Origin: Paenibacillus algicola
GTDB taxonomy: Bacteria > Bacillota > Bacilli > Paenibacillales > Paenibacillaceae
Direction of reading: 5' to 3'
DNA: 64,000 nt
Assembly: GCF_005577435.1 (NCBI RefSeq)
Contig: NZ_CP040396.1
Coordinates: forward strand, 1,608,501 to 1,672,500
Part shown: one piece after another, positions 17,321-25,772 of the stretch
Numbering within the stretch: the stretch's first letter is position 1
How the letters are laid out: the number at the start of each line of letters is the position of its first letter
Program-made: the position numbers and the translations under genes
Notes under the pieces: model-generated
What the model saw: only the letters and a program-made list of their open reading frames with translations
The model's database searches: none
Told to the model about the DNA's origin: nothing

Positions 17321-20300
17321 AGCCGGTATCGTTAAAGGTCTCAGGTCTGCAGAGCTACCGGGAGCCGCAGGAAATTGATTTTACACAGCTGTGCGAAACC
17401 GGTCTGTTCGGTATTTTTGGTCCTACGGGCAGCGGGAAGTCCACGCTGCTGGATGCCATTACCCTGGCTATGTATGGCAAGGTTGAGCGGGCGCAGAACG
17501 GGACCCAGGGCATTATGAACCATTCGGAGGATACGCTCTACGTATCCTTTACCTTCGAGCTGTCCTCATCAAGCGGCCCGGAGCGTTATCGGGTGGAGCG
17601 CCGTTTCAAGCGGATGAACGAGCTGTCTGTAAGCAATACACTCAGCCGATTTGTTGAGGTGCAGCAGGATGAGGAGTGTGTAATCGCAGACAAGCTGGCA
17701 GATGTCACGCGATGTGTGGAAGAGAAAATCGGACTGAAAATGGACGATTTCACCCGAGCAGTTGTGCTCCCTCAAGGTAAATTTGCTGAGTTTCTGTCAC
17801 TGAAGGGCAGTGAGCGCAGGCAAATGCTGCAGCGCCTATTTCATTTGGAGCGCTACGGTGATGTTCTGGCGCAGAAGCTGAGCCGCAGGGTGAAGGAGAA
17901 TGCCGGGTCGCTGCGTGCCGTGGAAGCTGAACAGCAAGGTCTGGGAAGCGCGGGAAAGGACGACGTTGCCAAGGCGGAGCGCAGCCTGAAGGAGGCCGTG
18001 TCTGCAGCCAAGGAAAGCCGCGCTGTGCTAACAGCAGTCGAGAAGAAGTACGAAGAGCTGTCCAGGGCTCGGGAGCTTGATACCGAGCGCCGCCGGCTTC
18101 AAGCCCGGCTGAATGAGCTGTCCGAGCGGGAGCAGGAAATGAACAGCTTGGAGCAGCGGCTTACGCTGTCTGCATCCGCTAGGCAGCTGCTTCCCTCTTT
18201 GAGAGATATGCGGGCTGCTGTACAACGCTATGAGGAGCTGTTACTGACAGCTCAGAAGCTGAAGGCGGCCGCGGAAGCAGCAGATCAAGAAGCGAACCGG
18301 CTGCAGGAAGCTGAGCATAACGCCAAGCAGGAGCTGTCGGCTGAGGAACCGGGGCTGATATCCAGGCTGGAGCAGCTGGAGCAGGCCGTAGCGCTGCAGC
18401 AAGAGCGGCGACTGCTTTCGGCAGAGCTTACCCGGCTGAGCTCTCAGGCAGAGGGGGCTCAGCGCTCCTACACTGCAGGCAGTGAGCAGCTGGACAAAGA
18501 GCGGCAGCTGCTGGATAAGGGTCTGAAACGGAGAGAAGAGCTGCAGGAGAAGCTGAAGCTGCTGGAGGTTCGTCTGTCGGACCGCGAGGCGCTGTCCGGG
18601 GCGATGAACCGGAAGCAGGCCATCCTTGCGGCGGAAGAGCAGCTGAAGCAGCAGGAAGCTGAAGCCGCAGCGCAGGCTGAGCGCTGCCGCCAGGCAGAGC
18701 AAGCCGTTAATGATACCCAGAAAGCGGCCTCTTTGGCTCAACAGGACATACAGGTGCTGGCTGCTCAGGCTCAGGCGCTGCGAAGCTCAGGCACTGACGT
18801 CATTGAGCTCGTAGAGAGAACCTCCAATCAGGTATCTGCTCTGTACCGTCAGCTTCAGGAGAATGTCAGGCTTCAGGAGCTGCATGACCTGTCACGGTCT
18901 CTGGCAGCTGCGCTGTCGGACGGCAAGCCATGCCCGGTATGCGGCAGCCTGGAGCACCCGCAGCCAGCCCTGGAGGAGTTAGATAAGCATGAGGGGACAG
19001 AGCAGGCACTGCAGCTTGCGGCCTTGCAGGAGGAACTGCAGGAGCTGCGGCTCAAGCTGCGACAGCTTCAGCATGAGGGAGTCGCTCTTCCTGATCTTAG
19101 TGAAGAGGTTCGCCATGGGCAGCTTGCCCATTCCAGCCCGGAGGGGGAAACAGCCCTCTACCAGGCTGCGGAAATTCAAGCTGCTCTGGCAGAGGCGGCC
19201 GCAGGATCAGATATCCATCCCGACGCACCGCAGCTGTCCCAGTTGCAGAAATCCGCGGCACATCTTCACAAGCTGACATTACAGCTGGAAGAGCAGCTGC
19301 AGCTTTGCCGCTTAAAGAGTGTTGATCTCCAGAACCAGCTGCAGTCTTTATCTCAGGAGCTGGCCCGCAAAGAAACTGCATTGGAGCACAGTGCATCACA
19401 GCTGCAGCAGGTGGAGGCGCGTCTAGCCTTCGCCAAGGACAGTCTAATAGCTTTAAGAGAAGCCTGGTCTACGGGTGTTTCCAGGGTCAACTTCGATACC
19501 GTGGAAGCCGAGCTGGCTGCTCTGCGGGAGAAGGACGCTCAGGCTGAAGCTGTGCGGGAAGGGTTGGAGCGAAGTGTTCCGTTCCTTGAGGAGAAGCAGA
19601 AGGTTATCCAGGATCTGGAAGGAAAGCTTCGGGAATTAGAAAAGCAGCTGATCCAGTGGGAAGCTCAGCGGCAGGGCAAGCAGGAGCTCCTGAAGGAGAA
19701 GGAGGAGCGCTTGGCAAGCTGGGTCGGTGACCACTCCGCTGAGGAGCTGCTTCAAGGCTGCAAGCAGCGGCTGAGCAGCTTGAGAGAGTCGGCTGCCCGC
19801 ACGGCTGATCAAAGTAAACAAGCTGCGGAGGTGAAGGGACATGCCGCCAAGCAGGCGGCTGTCGCCGGACAGGCTGCGGAATCTGCCGGAGAGCATGCCG
19901 GGGGTGCACAGGAGCGCTGGAAGCAGGCGCTGTCGGAATCACCCTTTGAAACAGAGGAAGATCTGGCTGCAGCCGGTATGCCTGCCGAGGACATGGAGCG
20001 CTCTCGTGAGGCGCTGCAGCAGCACCGGGATGCCCAGAAGGAATGGAATCTGCGGCTGAGTGATGTGACATTGAAGCTCGGCGGCACGAGGTTCCAGGAA
20101 GAAGATTGGGAGCAGTGCTGCCGTGATCTTCAGGAGAGCCGGCAGGGTGATGAAGCAGCGCTGCAGCAGCATGCCCGTGCCGAGCGTGACCTGGAGGATT
20201 TAAAGAGGCGCCACAGCCGCTTTATGGAGCTGGAGGAGAGCCGGGTCCTTCATCAGGAGGAGGGAGAAAGGCTTGCCAAGCTGCAAGCCTCGCTGAGAGG

Positions 20301-20772
20301 GAATGCATTTGTAGAGTATATTGCTGAAGAGCAGCTTATGCAGGTCAGCCAGTCTGCTTCACAGCGGCTGCGCAGCCTGACGAATCAGCGGTATGCCCTT
20401 GAGGTGGATTCCGGCGGAGGATTCGTCATTCGAGATGATGCCAACGGTGGAATCCGCAGACCGGTATCCACACTCTCCGGCGGGGAAACCTTCCTGACCT
20501 CATTGTCGCTCGCGCTTGCGCTGTCCGCCCAAATTCAGCTCAGAGGGCAGTATCCGCTGCAGTTTTTCTTCCTGGATGAAGGGTTCGGCACCCTGGACCC
20601 GGAGCTGCTGGATACGGTCATTACCTCGCTGGAACGGCTGCATAGTGACAAGCTGACGGTCGGAATCATCAGCCATGTGCCTGAGCTGAGGGCGAGGCTT
20701 CCCCGCAAGCTGGTCATTCGCCCGGCAGGACATGTCGGCGGCGGCTCTCAGATTATGCTTGAAACGATGTAG
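17317..20772 (+). CDS. sbcC: Exonuclease SbcCD subunit C (Rad50-like SMC ATPase)
   Basis: An 1151-residue SMC-like protein. The N-terminal ATPase half has FGPTGSGKSTLLDAI. The centre is a long Gln/Glu/Leu-rich coiled coil broken by the zinc-hook motif CPVC at residues 539-542. The C-terminal half has the signature LSGGETFLTSLSLALALS and the Walker B FFLDEGFGTLD. Dimer bridging through the zinc hook is known for the family. The long coiled-coil region contains many repeats of CTGCAG/CAGCTG-type codons, explained by Leu-Gln-rich sequence rather than DNA repeats. It starts on the sbcD stop. Confidence 0.96.
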   Translation: MKPVSLKVSGLQSYREPQEIDFTQLCETGLFGIFGPTGSGKSTLLDAITLAMYGKVERAQNGTQGIMNHSEDTLYVSFTFELSSSSGPERYRVERRFKRMNELSVSNTLSRFVEVQQDEECVIADKLADVTRCVEEKIGLKMDDFTRAVVLPQGKFAEFLSLKGSERRQMLQRLFHLERYGDVLAQKLSRRVKENAGSLRAVEAEQQGLGSAGKDDVAKAERSLKEAVSAAKESRAVLTAVEKKYEELSRARELDTERRRLQARLNELSEREQEMNSLEQRLTLSASARQLLPSLRDMRAAVQRYEELLLTAQKLKAAAEAADQEANRLQEAEHNAKQELSAEEPGLISRLEQLEQAVALQQERRLLSAELTRLSSQAEGAQRSYTAGSEQLDKERQLLDKGLKRREELQEKLKLLEVRLSDREALSGAMNRKQAILAAEEQLKQQEAEAAAQAERCRQAEQAVNDTQKAASLAQQDIQVLAAQAQALRSSGTDVIELVERTSNQVSALYRQLQENVRLQELHDLSRSLAAALSDGKPCPVCGSLEHPQPALEELDKHEGTEQALQLAALQEELQELRLKLRQLQHEGVALPDLSEEVRHGQLAHSSPEGETALYQAAEIQAALAEAAAGSDIHPDAPQLSQLQKSAAHLHKLTLQLEEQLQLCRLKSVDLQNQLQSLSQELARKETALEHSASQLQQVEARLAFAKDSLIALREAWSTGVSRVNFDTVEAELAALREKDAQAEAVREGLERSVPFLEEKQKVIQDLEGKLRELEKQLIQWEAQRQGKQELLKEKEERLASWVGDHSAEELLQGCKQRLSSLRESAARTADQSKQAAEVKGHAAKQAAVAGQAAESAGEHAGGAQERWKQALSESPFETEEDLAAAGMPAEDMERSREALQQHRDAQKEWNLRLSDVTLKLGGTRFQEEDWEQCCRDLQESRQGDEAALQQHARAERDLEDLKRRHSRFMELEESRVLHQEEGERLAKLQASLRGNAFVEYIAEEQLMQVSQSASQRLRSLTNQRYALEVDSGGGFVIRDDANGGIRRPVSTLSGGETFLTSLSLALALSAQIQLRGQYPLQFFFLDEGFGTLDPELLDTVITSLERLHSDKLTVGIISHVPELRARLPRKLVIRPAGHVGGGSQIMLETM

Positions 20773-20800
20773 CAGCGTGCAAAGCGATCCGTGTCATCAG

Positions 20801-20829
20801 TGGACGAGCTCCCTCGATTTTTGTATGAT
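20801..20829 (+). promoter_or_regulatory. Probable sigma-A promoter of the HIT gene
   Basis: TGGACG (20801-20806), a 17-nt spacer and TATGAT (20824-20829) lie 37 bp upstream of the HIT-family start, after the end of sbcC. Confidence 0.5.
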
Positions 20830-20865
20830 GAATAGATCATATTCTTTGGAGGAGGCAAGGGTTGT

Positions 20866-21225
20866 ATGGACTGCCTGTTTTGTAAAATAGTGAACGGTGA
20901 CATTCCTTCCAAAAAAGTGCTGGAGAACGACCGGGTGCTGGTGTTTCATGATATTCAGCCAGCAGCGCCGGTGCATGTGCTCATCATCCCTAAAAAGCAT
21001 ATTTCGTCCATGAACGAGGTGCTGGAGGAGGATCTGCCGCTGATCGCCGATATTCACCAGGCGGCGCAGCAGGCTGCGAAGGAGCTGGGTGTGGATGCTT
21101 CCGGCTACCGTCTTATTAACAATTGCGGCCGGGATGGAGAGCAGACCGTGCACCATCTTCACTACCATCTGCTGGGAGGCACCCGGCTGGGTGCATTAGT
21201 AGCAGGCTCTTCCTCTCACGCCTAG
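20866..21225 (+). CDS. HIT (histidine triad) family nucleotide-binding protein
   Basis: A 119-residue HINT-type protein. The start MDCLFCKIVNGDIPS, with paired cysteines, is typical of the zinc-containing branch. The histidine triad sits in QTVHHLHYHLLGG near the C-terminus. Family members hydrolyse adenosine phosphoramidates, but the cellular substrate is unknown. ATG 20866 follows GGAGGCAAGGG. Placement just upstream of rpsU is common in Bacillales and nearby lineages. Confidence 0.93.
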   Translation: MDCLFCKIVNGDIPSKKVLENDRVLVFHDIQPAAPVHVLIIPKKHISSMNEVLEEDLPLIADIHQAAQQAAKELGVDASGYRLINNCGRDGEQTVHHLHYHLLGGTRLGALVAGSSSHA

Positions 21226-21293
21226 CTTTTCCTGCAGTCCGGTTAGAGAAAATGAACCGTCTGCAGATTTTGCTTAAAAAAAGGGCAATGAGG

Positions 21294-21323
21294 TTGACAC
21301 CATATTTAAGTTTACTTTATAAT
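21294..21323 (+). promoter_or_regulatory. Strong sigma-A promoter of rpsU-yqeY
   Basis: TTGACA (21294-21299), 18-nt spacer and TATAAT (21318-21323): both hexamers match consensus exactly. It lies about 60 bp upstream of the rpsU GTG. Confidence 0.85.
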
Positions 21324-21382
21324 GAAGAATGATGAACCGTGTTATTGCTCTTGGACGGTCTGGTCGGAGGGAGGGAAAACTG

Positions 21383-21556
21383 GTGTCTGAAACGAAAGTT
21401 CGCAAAAACGAGACAATTGATGCTGCACTTCGTCGCTTCAAGCGTTCCATCGCGAAAGATGGCGTCTTGGCTGAAGTGAAGAAACGCAAGCATTATGAAA
21501 AGCCAAGCGTAAAGCGCAAGAAAAAGTCCGAGGCTGCTCGTAAGAGAAAGTTTTAG
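21383..21556 (+). CDS. rpsU: 30S ribosomal protein S21
   Basis: A 57-residue, very basic small-subunit protein whose sequence (start [20 protein letters not shown]) is standard for bS21. The start is GTG at 21383, with GGAGGGAGGG just upstream. A longer in-frame reading from 21329 would add residues not found in S21 and begins only a few bases past the -10 element, so it is rejected. yqeY follows 16 bp later with its own AGGAGG site. Confidence 0.97.
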   Translation: MSETKVRKNETIDAALRRFKRSIAKDGVLAEVKKRKHYEKPSVKRKKKSEAARKRKF

Positions 21557-21572
21557 GAGGATATAACTTAGC

Positions 21573-22016
21573 ATGAATCTTAGCGAACGATTGAACGAAG
21601 ATATGAAGCAAGCGATGAAGAGCAAGGACAAGTTCAAGCTCTCCACTATTCGAATGGTTCGTTCAACGATTAAAAATCTTGAAATAGATTTGAAAAGAAG
21701 TTTGGATGACAACGAAGTGCTTGATATTTTAAGTCGTGAAATCAAACAGCGCAAAGATGCCCTCCAGGAATTTGAACAAGCGGGTCGTGACGATCTTGCA
21801 GCCGATGCTAAAGCAGAAATTGAACTCCTCACCGCCTACCTTCCGGATCAGCTTACTGAAGAAGAAATTAAAGTCATTGTACAGCAGACCATCCAGGAAA
21901 CCGGTGCTTCTTCAAAAGCCGAGATGGGTAAAGTGATGAGCGCCCTGATGCCTAAAGTAAAAGGGCGCGCGGATGGAAAACTAGTGAATCAAGTGGTTCA
22001 GCAATTTCTGTCATAA
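21573..22016 (+). CDS. yqeY: GatB/YqeY domain protein
   Basis: A 147-residue protein homologous to the tail domain of GatB, the subunit that binds tRNA in the Glu/Asp-tRNA amidotransferase. It begins MNLSERLNEDMKQAMKSKDK and ends with a helical segment VVQQFLS, as in YqeY. Its function is not known; a tRNA-related role is assumed from the shared domain. It is co-transcribed with rpsU, as in B. subtilis, and followed by a clear terminator. Confidence 0.95.
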   Translation: MNLSERLNEDMKQAMKSKDKFKLSTIRMVRSTIKNLEIDLKRSLDDNEVLDILSREIKQRKDALQEFEQAGRDDLAADAKAEIELLTAYLPDQLTEEEIKVIVQQTIQETGASSKAEMGKVMSALMPKVKGRADGKLVNQVVQQFLS

Positions 22017-22027
22017 CATAAGGTAAA

Positions 22028-22063
22028 CATCCCTTGAATATTCAAGGGATGTTTTTTCTTTTT
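22028..22063 (+). terminator. Intrinsic terminator after yqeY
   Basis: CATCCCTTGAA and TTCAAGGGATG form a nearly perfect stem (22028-22051) followed by TTTTTTCTTTTT. It begins 12 bp after the yqeY stop. Confidence 0.93.
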
Positions 22064-22100
22064 GAGAGAGGTAAGCCCGGAGACCTGATCGGGCATTTTG

Positions 22101-22127
22101 TGAAACCCTCAAGAGCGTTCATACGTA
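22101..22127 (+). promoter_or_regulatory. Putative sigma-W-type (ECF) promoter of nfeD-floA
   Basis: TGAAAC (22101-22106), 17 nt, then CGTA (22124-22127). This is the ECF sigma-W pattern. In B. subtilis the orthologous yqeZ-yqfA-yqfB operon is sigma-W dependent, which supports the call. A TATAAT at 22135-22140 could also serve sigma-A, though no good -35 is in register. Confidence 0.6.
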
Positions 22128-22232
22128 TGTAAGGTATAATGTGCCTGGAGACTTATACATAAACATAAGTGTCCGTTCACAATATAGGTTAATAAGGAAG
22201 AGGCAAGCAAATTTGACGAGGAGGGGGAGTTA

Positions 22233-23594
22233 ATGAGAATGACTGTGCTAAAACGGCGCTTAGGCCTGCTGGCAATGTCATTGCTATGGAGCCTGGTCTT
22301 CGGTGTCATGCTTCTGAGTCCAGCGACTACCAAAGCTGCAGCCCAGAGCGGCGCTGTTTATGTCATTCCGGTGAAGCAGCAGATCGAGCAGGGGCTCGGC
22401 AGCTTTCTGGAGCGGGCATTTCAAGAAGCTAAAGAGATGAATGCTGGCTTGATTGTTCTGGAGATTGACACACCGGGAGGCAGGGTGGACACGGCGGGCG
22501 AGATCGGTACGCTGCTTCAAGAGACGGATATTCCCACGGTTGCATTTATCCGGGGAGATGCGGCTTCTGCCGGCAGCTATATTGCGCTCAACGCGGATAA
22601 AATAGCCATGGCTCCTGGCAGCATGATCGGCTCGGCATCCATGGTAGACGGTATGGGGAATCCTGTAGAAGATGCCAAGCTTGTATCCTGGTGGAAGGCC
22701 CAGATGGTCAGTGCTGCCGAATCCAGCGGGAGAAATGAGCAGATCGCTGCCGGTATGGCGGATCCCAAGGTGGCGGTTGAATTAACCGAGCTGGGAAGAA
22801 CTGTGGAGGCTGGAGACATTGTTGCGCTGTCGGCAGAGGAAGCATTGAAGGTGGGCTACTCCGATACCATGGCCGGAACTGTGAATGAGGTTATAGAGTT
22901 CATGGGGTTCTCCGGCAATGAAGTGTTCGAAATGGAGCTGACCTTTTCCGAGAAGCTGGCGAGCTTTCTGACGAACCCCTTCGTCATGACGCTGCTCTTA
23001 TTTATGGGCATTGCAGGCGTTTTGATTGAACTGATCGTGCCTGGCTTTGGAATCCCGGGCGTTCTGGGCATTACCGGCTTCGTGCTCTATTTCTTCGGAA
23101 ATTCGGTTGCCGGCTTTGCCGGGATGGAGACGTGGCTGCTCTTCGTCATCGGAATTGCGCTGCTGGCCATGGAGCTGTTCGTGCCAAGCTTCGGCATACT
23201 GGGCGTCATTGGCTCGATCAGCCTTATATTCGGGGTGGTGCAGGCTGCCTACACAACGACTCATGTCGCATGGTCTTTAGGCATTGCAGCGGTATGTGCG
23301 CTGATTGCTATTGTGGTGGTTGCACTCGTGTTCAAGGAGCGCGGCATCTGGAACAAGTTTATTTTGAGCGACAGCCTGTCCCGGGAGAACGGGTATATTC
23401 CCGTTCAGGAACGGGATATATTGATAGGGCTGACAGGGATTACGCTCACCCCGCTTCGCCCTTCCGGAACCGCGGATATCGGCGGACAACGGATGGACGT
23501 AGTTACGGCCGGCGGCTTTATTCCTTCCGGCAGCAGCATCCGTGTTCTAAAAACAGACGGTACCCGGATTGTCGTGGAGCAGGTTCCAGAGTAA
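22233..23594 (+). CDS. NfeD-family membrane protein with ClpP-like protease domain
   Basis: A 453-residue protein (YqeZ-type, long NfeD). A signal sequence covers about residues 1-37. A ClpP-class serine protease domain follows, with LIVLEIDTPGGRVDTAGEI and GDAASAGSYIALNADKIAMAPGS, where the Ser of SAGSY is the likely nucleophile. Four to five membrane segments occupy about 245-370, and the soluble C-terminal NfeD OB-fold domain ends the chain. Family members pair with flotillin-like proteins in membrane microdomains, and the flotillin gene is next. The start ATG 22233 follows GGAGGGGGAG. Confidence 0.92.
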   Translation: MRMTVLKRRLGLLAMSLLWSLVFGVMLLSPATTKAAAQSGAVYVIPVKQQIEQGLGSFLERAFQEAKEMNAGLIVLEIDTPGGRVDTAGEIGTLLQETDIPTVAFIRGDAASAGSYIALNADKIAMAPGSMIGSASMVDGMGNPVEDAKLVSWWKAQMVSAAESSGRNEQIAAGMADPKVAVELTELGRTVEAGDIVALSAEEALKVGYSDTMAGTVNEVIEFMGFSGNEVFEMELTFSEKLASFLTNPFVMTLLLFMGIAGVLIELIVPGFGIPGVLGITGFVLYFFGNSVAGFAGMETWLLFVIGIALLAMELFVPSFGILGVIGSISLIFGVVQAAYTTTHVAWSLGIAAVCALIAIVVVALVFKERGIWNKFILSDSLSRENGYIPVQERDILIGLTGITLTPLRPSGTADIGGQRMDVVTAGGFIPSGSSIRVLKTDGTRIVVEQVPE

Positions 23595-23636
23595 TCGATC
23601 TAGTGCCAGGTTTATGGGGAACCTGACGAGGTGCGG

Positions 23637-23664
23637 TTGATAACCTGCTGTAATTTGGTAAAAT
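23637..23664 (+). promoter_or_regulatory. Possible internal sigma-A promoter before floA
   Basis: TTGATA (23637-23642), a 16-nt spacer and TAAAAT (23659-23664) lie in the 115-bp gap between nfeD and floA. It could give floA expression independent of the upstream stress promoter. Confidence 0.5.
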
Positions 23665-23709
23665 GGTAACCATCAACAAACAAATATAACGTATGGAGGC
23701 AGATGCACT

Positions 23710-24720
23710 TTGAATTGGAGCGATTCTTTCATCCCTGTTATCTTTATCGGCGTGGTCGCGATTATTTTACTGAGCGTGTTCTTCAGCTTCTTCCCGCTCA
23801 TGCTTTGGATCTCGGCGATTGCATCCGGTGTGCGGATCAGCATCATTACCCTCGTGGCTATGCGGCTTCGCCGGGTAACACCGAGCCGAATTGTGAACCC
23901 TCAGATTAAAGCAACCAAGGCGGGACTTGGCCTTAATATCAATCAGCTGGAGAGTCATTATCTTGCCGGCGGTAATGTGGACCGGGTGGTTAATGCCTTG
24001 ATCGCAGCCCAGCGCGCGAACATTCCGCTGGAGTTTGAACGGGCAGCTGCCATTGACTTGGCCGGCCGCGATGTACTGCAGGCCGTGCAAATGAGCGTTA
24101 ATCCGCGAGTCATTGAGACTCCGATTGTCGCGGCAGTCGCAAAAGATGGTATTGAAGTGAAGGTAAAAGCTCGGGTAACGGTGCGCGCCAATATCGACCG
24201 CCTCGTCGGTGGTGCGGGCGAAGAAACCATCATTGCCCGTGTCGGTGAAGGTATCGTAACGACTGTCGGTTCTTCTTCGACCCATAAGGACGTTCTGGAG
24301 AATCCGGATCTGATCTCCCGTACGGTTCTGTCGAAGGGCCTGGATGCCGGTACGGCATTCGAGATTCTTTCTATTGATATTGCAGACGTGGATGTAGGCA
24401 AGAATATTGGTGCTTTCCTGCAGACAGAGCAGGCAGAGGCCGACAAGCGGATTGCCCAGGCCAAGGCTGAGGAACGCCGGGCGATGGCGGTTGCACAGGA
24501 GCAGGAGATGAAGGCGAAGGTTGTCGAAATGAGAGCCCGCGTGGTCGAATCCGAGTCCGAGGTGCCGCTGGCTATGTCTGAAGCGCTTCGCAGCGGACAG
24601 CTGGGCGTGATGGATTACATGAACCTGAAGAACATTGAAGCCGACACGCAAATGCGGAGCCAGCTCGGTAAGACCGGCGAAAGCTCTGACTCTCAGAATG
24701 ACCCCAACAATAACAAGTAG
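23710..24720 (+). CDS. floA: Flotillin-like protein FloA
   Basis: A 336-residue membrane-microdomain scaffold protein of the YqfA/FloA (UPF0365) family. One hydrophobic hairpin (about 5-45) anchors it. A SPFH-like domain follows, and a Glu/Ala-rich coiled coil (about 235-290, [20 protein letters not shown]) drives oligomerisation. The start is TTG 23710 (MNWSDSF), 10 nt after GGAGG. Length and sequence are standard for the family. It is next to nfeD, its usual functional partner. Confidence 0.95.
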   Translation: MNWSDSFIPVIFIGVVAIILLSVFFSFFPLMLWISAIASGVRISIITLVAMRLRRVTPSRIVNPQIKATKAGLGLNINQLESHYLAGGNVDRVVNALIAAQRANIPLEFERAAAIDLAGRDVLQAVQMSVNPRVIETPIVAAVAKDGIEVKVKARVTVRANIDRLVGGAGEETIIARVGEGIVTTVGSSSTHKDVLENPDLISRTVLSKGLDAGTAFEILSIDIADVDVGKNIGAFLQTEQAEADKRIAQAKAEERRAMAVAQEQEMKAKVVEMRARVVESESEVPLAMSEALRSGQLGVMDYMNLKNIEADTQMRSQLGKTGESSDSQNDPNNNK

Positions 24721-24737
24721 GAAGAAGGCGAGCCCTG

Positions 24738-25316
24738 ATGGAATGGATCCTGGATAAATTATACCTCGTTGCCATTGCAGGGTATTTCCTCTTCAGCTTT
24801 CTCGGCAGGTCTGGCAAGAGTGATGACAAGCCGACCCGCATGCCAACCTTTGGCAATGAACGCCGCAATGAGCGTCAGCCTTCCAAGAGGGCGGAGCCAG
24901 CGGATCAGCATGCCGGGCCGGGGAAGGTTGCCGAGAGTACGAACGACAGCAGATCTCGGCGGGAGACCCGGGAAGAGGAGTATGTATCTCCATACCATGA
25001 GCAGCAGGAGTACCGTAATCCGTATGAGGATTCCGCTTCCAGAATGGAATCTGCTGCAAGGGAGCTGTCCCCGCAGAAGGTCAGCGAAGGCTTGGACGAC
25101 AGAAAACGCCAAATGCAGAGAGATCTTGAGGGCGTATTCGCCGAGCTGGATCAAACGGCTTCACGGCGGCCGTCGCCCTTGAAAGAGGAAGACAGCATGC
25201 AGGAGGAACGTGGTCTGAGCAAGTCTCAGCTGCAAGAGCGCGCCACGCAGGGCGTGATCTGGTCCGAAATTCTCGGTCCTCCGCGGGCCAAGAGGCCCTT
25301 GGGCCGCCGCCGGTAA
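24738..25316 (+). CDS. Membrane-anchored, mostly disordered protein of unknown function
   Basis: A 192-residue protein. Residues 1-25 form one membrane segment (YLVAIAGYFLFSFLGRSG). The rest is highly charged and polar, rich in Arg, Glu, Ser and Pro, and predicted by eye to be unstructured, with a short conserved-looking tail VIWSEILGPPRAKRPLGRRR. I do not recognise a domain. It starts 17 bp after floA and ends before a strong terminator, so it is probably the last gene of the nfeD-floA operon. In that position B. subtilis has yqfB, but there is no clear sequence similarity. A helper of FloA microdomains is only a positional guess. Confidence 0.75.
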   Translation: MEWILDKLYLVAIAGYFLFSFLGRSGKSDDKPTRMPTFGNERRNERQPSKRAEPADQHAGPGKVAESTNDSRSRRETREEEYVSPYHEQQEYRNPYEDSASRMESAARELSPQKVSEGLDDRKRQMQRDLEGVFAELDQTASRRPSPLKEEDSMQEERGLSKSQLQERATQGVIWSEILGPPRAKRPLGRRR

Positions 25317-25350
25317 TCCATAAGTCTAAACATATCGACAGGTTATGAAC

Positions 25351-25385
25351 AAGCCGCTTGAGAAGCTACTTCTCAAGCGGCTTTT
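25351..25385 (+). terminator. Intrinsic terminator of the nfeD-floA operon
   Basis: AAGCCGCTTGAGAAG and CTTCTCAAGCGGCTT form a perfect 15-bp stem with a CTA loop, followed by TT and G-interrupted Ts. Confidence 0.88.
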
Positions 25386-25419
25386 GTTCGTGGTGATAGG
25401 AGCGGAACCGCGTCCGGTA

Positions 25420-25448
25420 GCATAATCAGGGCTGAGCGGGCATAAGGT
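25420..25448 (+). promoter_or_regulatory. Possible sigma-E promoter of yqfC-yqfD
   Basis: GCATAAT (25420-25426), 14-nt spacer, CATAAGGT (25441-25448). This resembles the sporulation sigma-E pattern (ATATT / CATACAAT) and lies about 30 bp upstream of yqfC. Sigma-E control of yqfC and yqfD is known in B. subtilis. The match is partial. Confidence 0.4.
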
Positions 25449-25478
25449 GTAACGTACAGGAAGGGGGAAGGGCATCCT

Positions 25479-25772
25479 ATGTCCCGCATCAGCCGCAAGC
25501 TGCAGAGATGGACCCAGGAAATTCTTGATTTGCCGCAGGATCTGCTGTATGACTTGCCGCGGTTGACCCTGATAGGCAATCATGAGCTTCATATCGAGAA
25601 TCATAAAGGCGTCATTCACTTTTCATCCGATAAGCTTGTCCTGTCCTTGGCACAGGGTGCTTTAGAGATCACAGGAACGGAGCTGTCCATTCGGTCGATC
25701 CAAAGCACAGAGGTTACCCTGCAAGGAAGGGTAGAGCGTATTCAGTACATAGAAAGAGGGGAAAAGCCTTGA
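25479..25772 (+). CDS. yqfC: Sporulation protein YqfC
   Basis: A 97-residue protein of the YqfC/YabP-like sporulation family, whose members support forespore engulfment or coat and cortex steps. The recognisable part includes LDLPQDLLYDLPRLTLIGNHEL and EITGTELSIRSI. ATG 25479 follows GGGGGAAGGG. Its stop overlaps the TTG start of yqfD, the usual partner. The function has been inferred from mutant phenotypes in Bacillus, not from chemistry. Confidence 0.9.
   Translation: MSRISRKLQRWTQEILDLPQDLLYDLPRLTLIGNHELHIENHKGVIHFSSDKLVLSLAQGALEITGTELSIRSIQSTEVTLQGRVERIQYIERGEKP

Noticed and set aside
17317..20772. Many CAGCTG/CTGCAG-rich repeats in sbcC as possible DNA repeats
   Set aside because: They follow Leu-Gln-Ala-rich coiled-coil codons and are not exact or evenly spaced.
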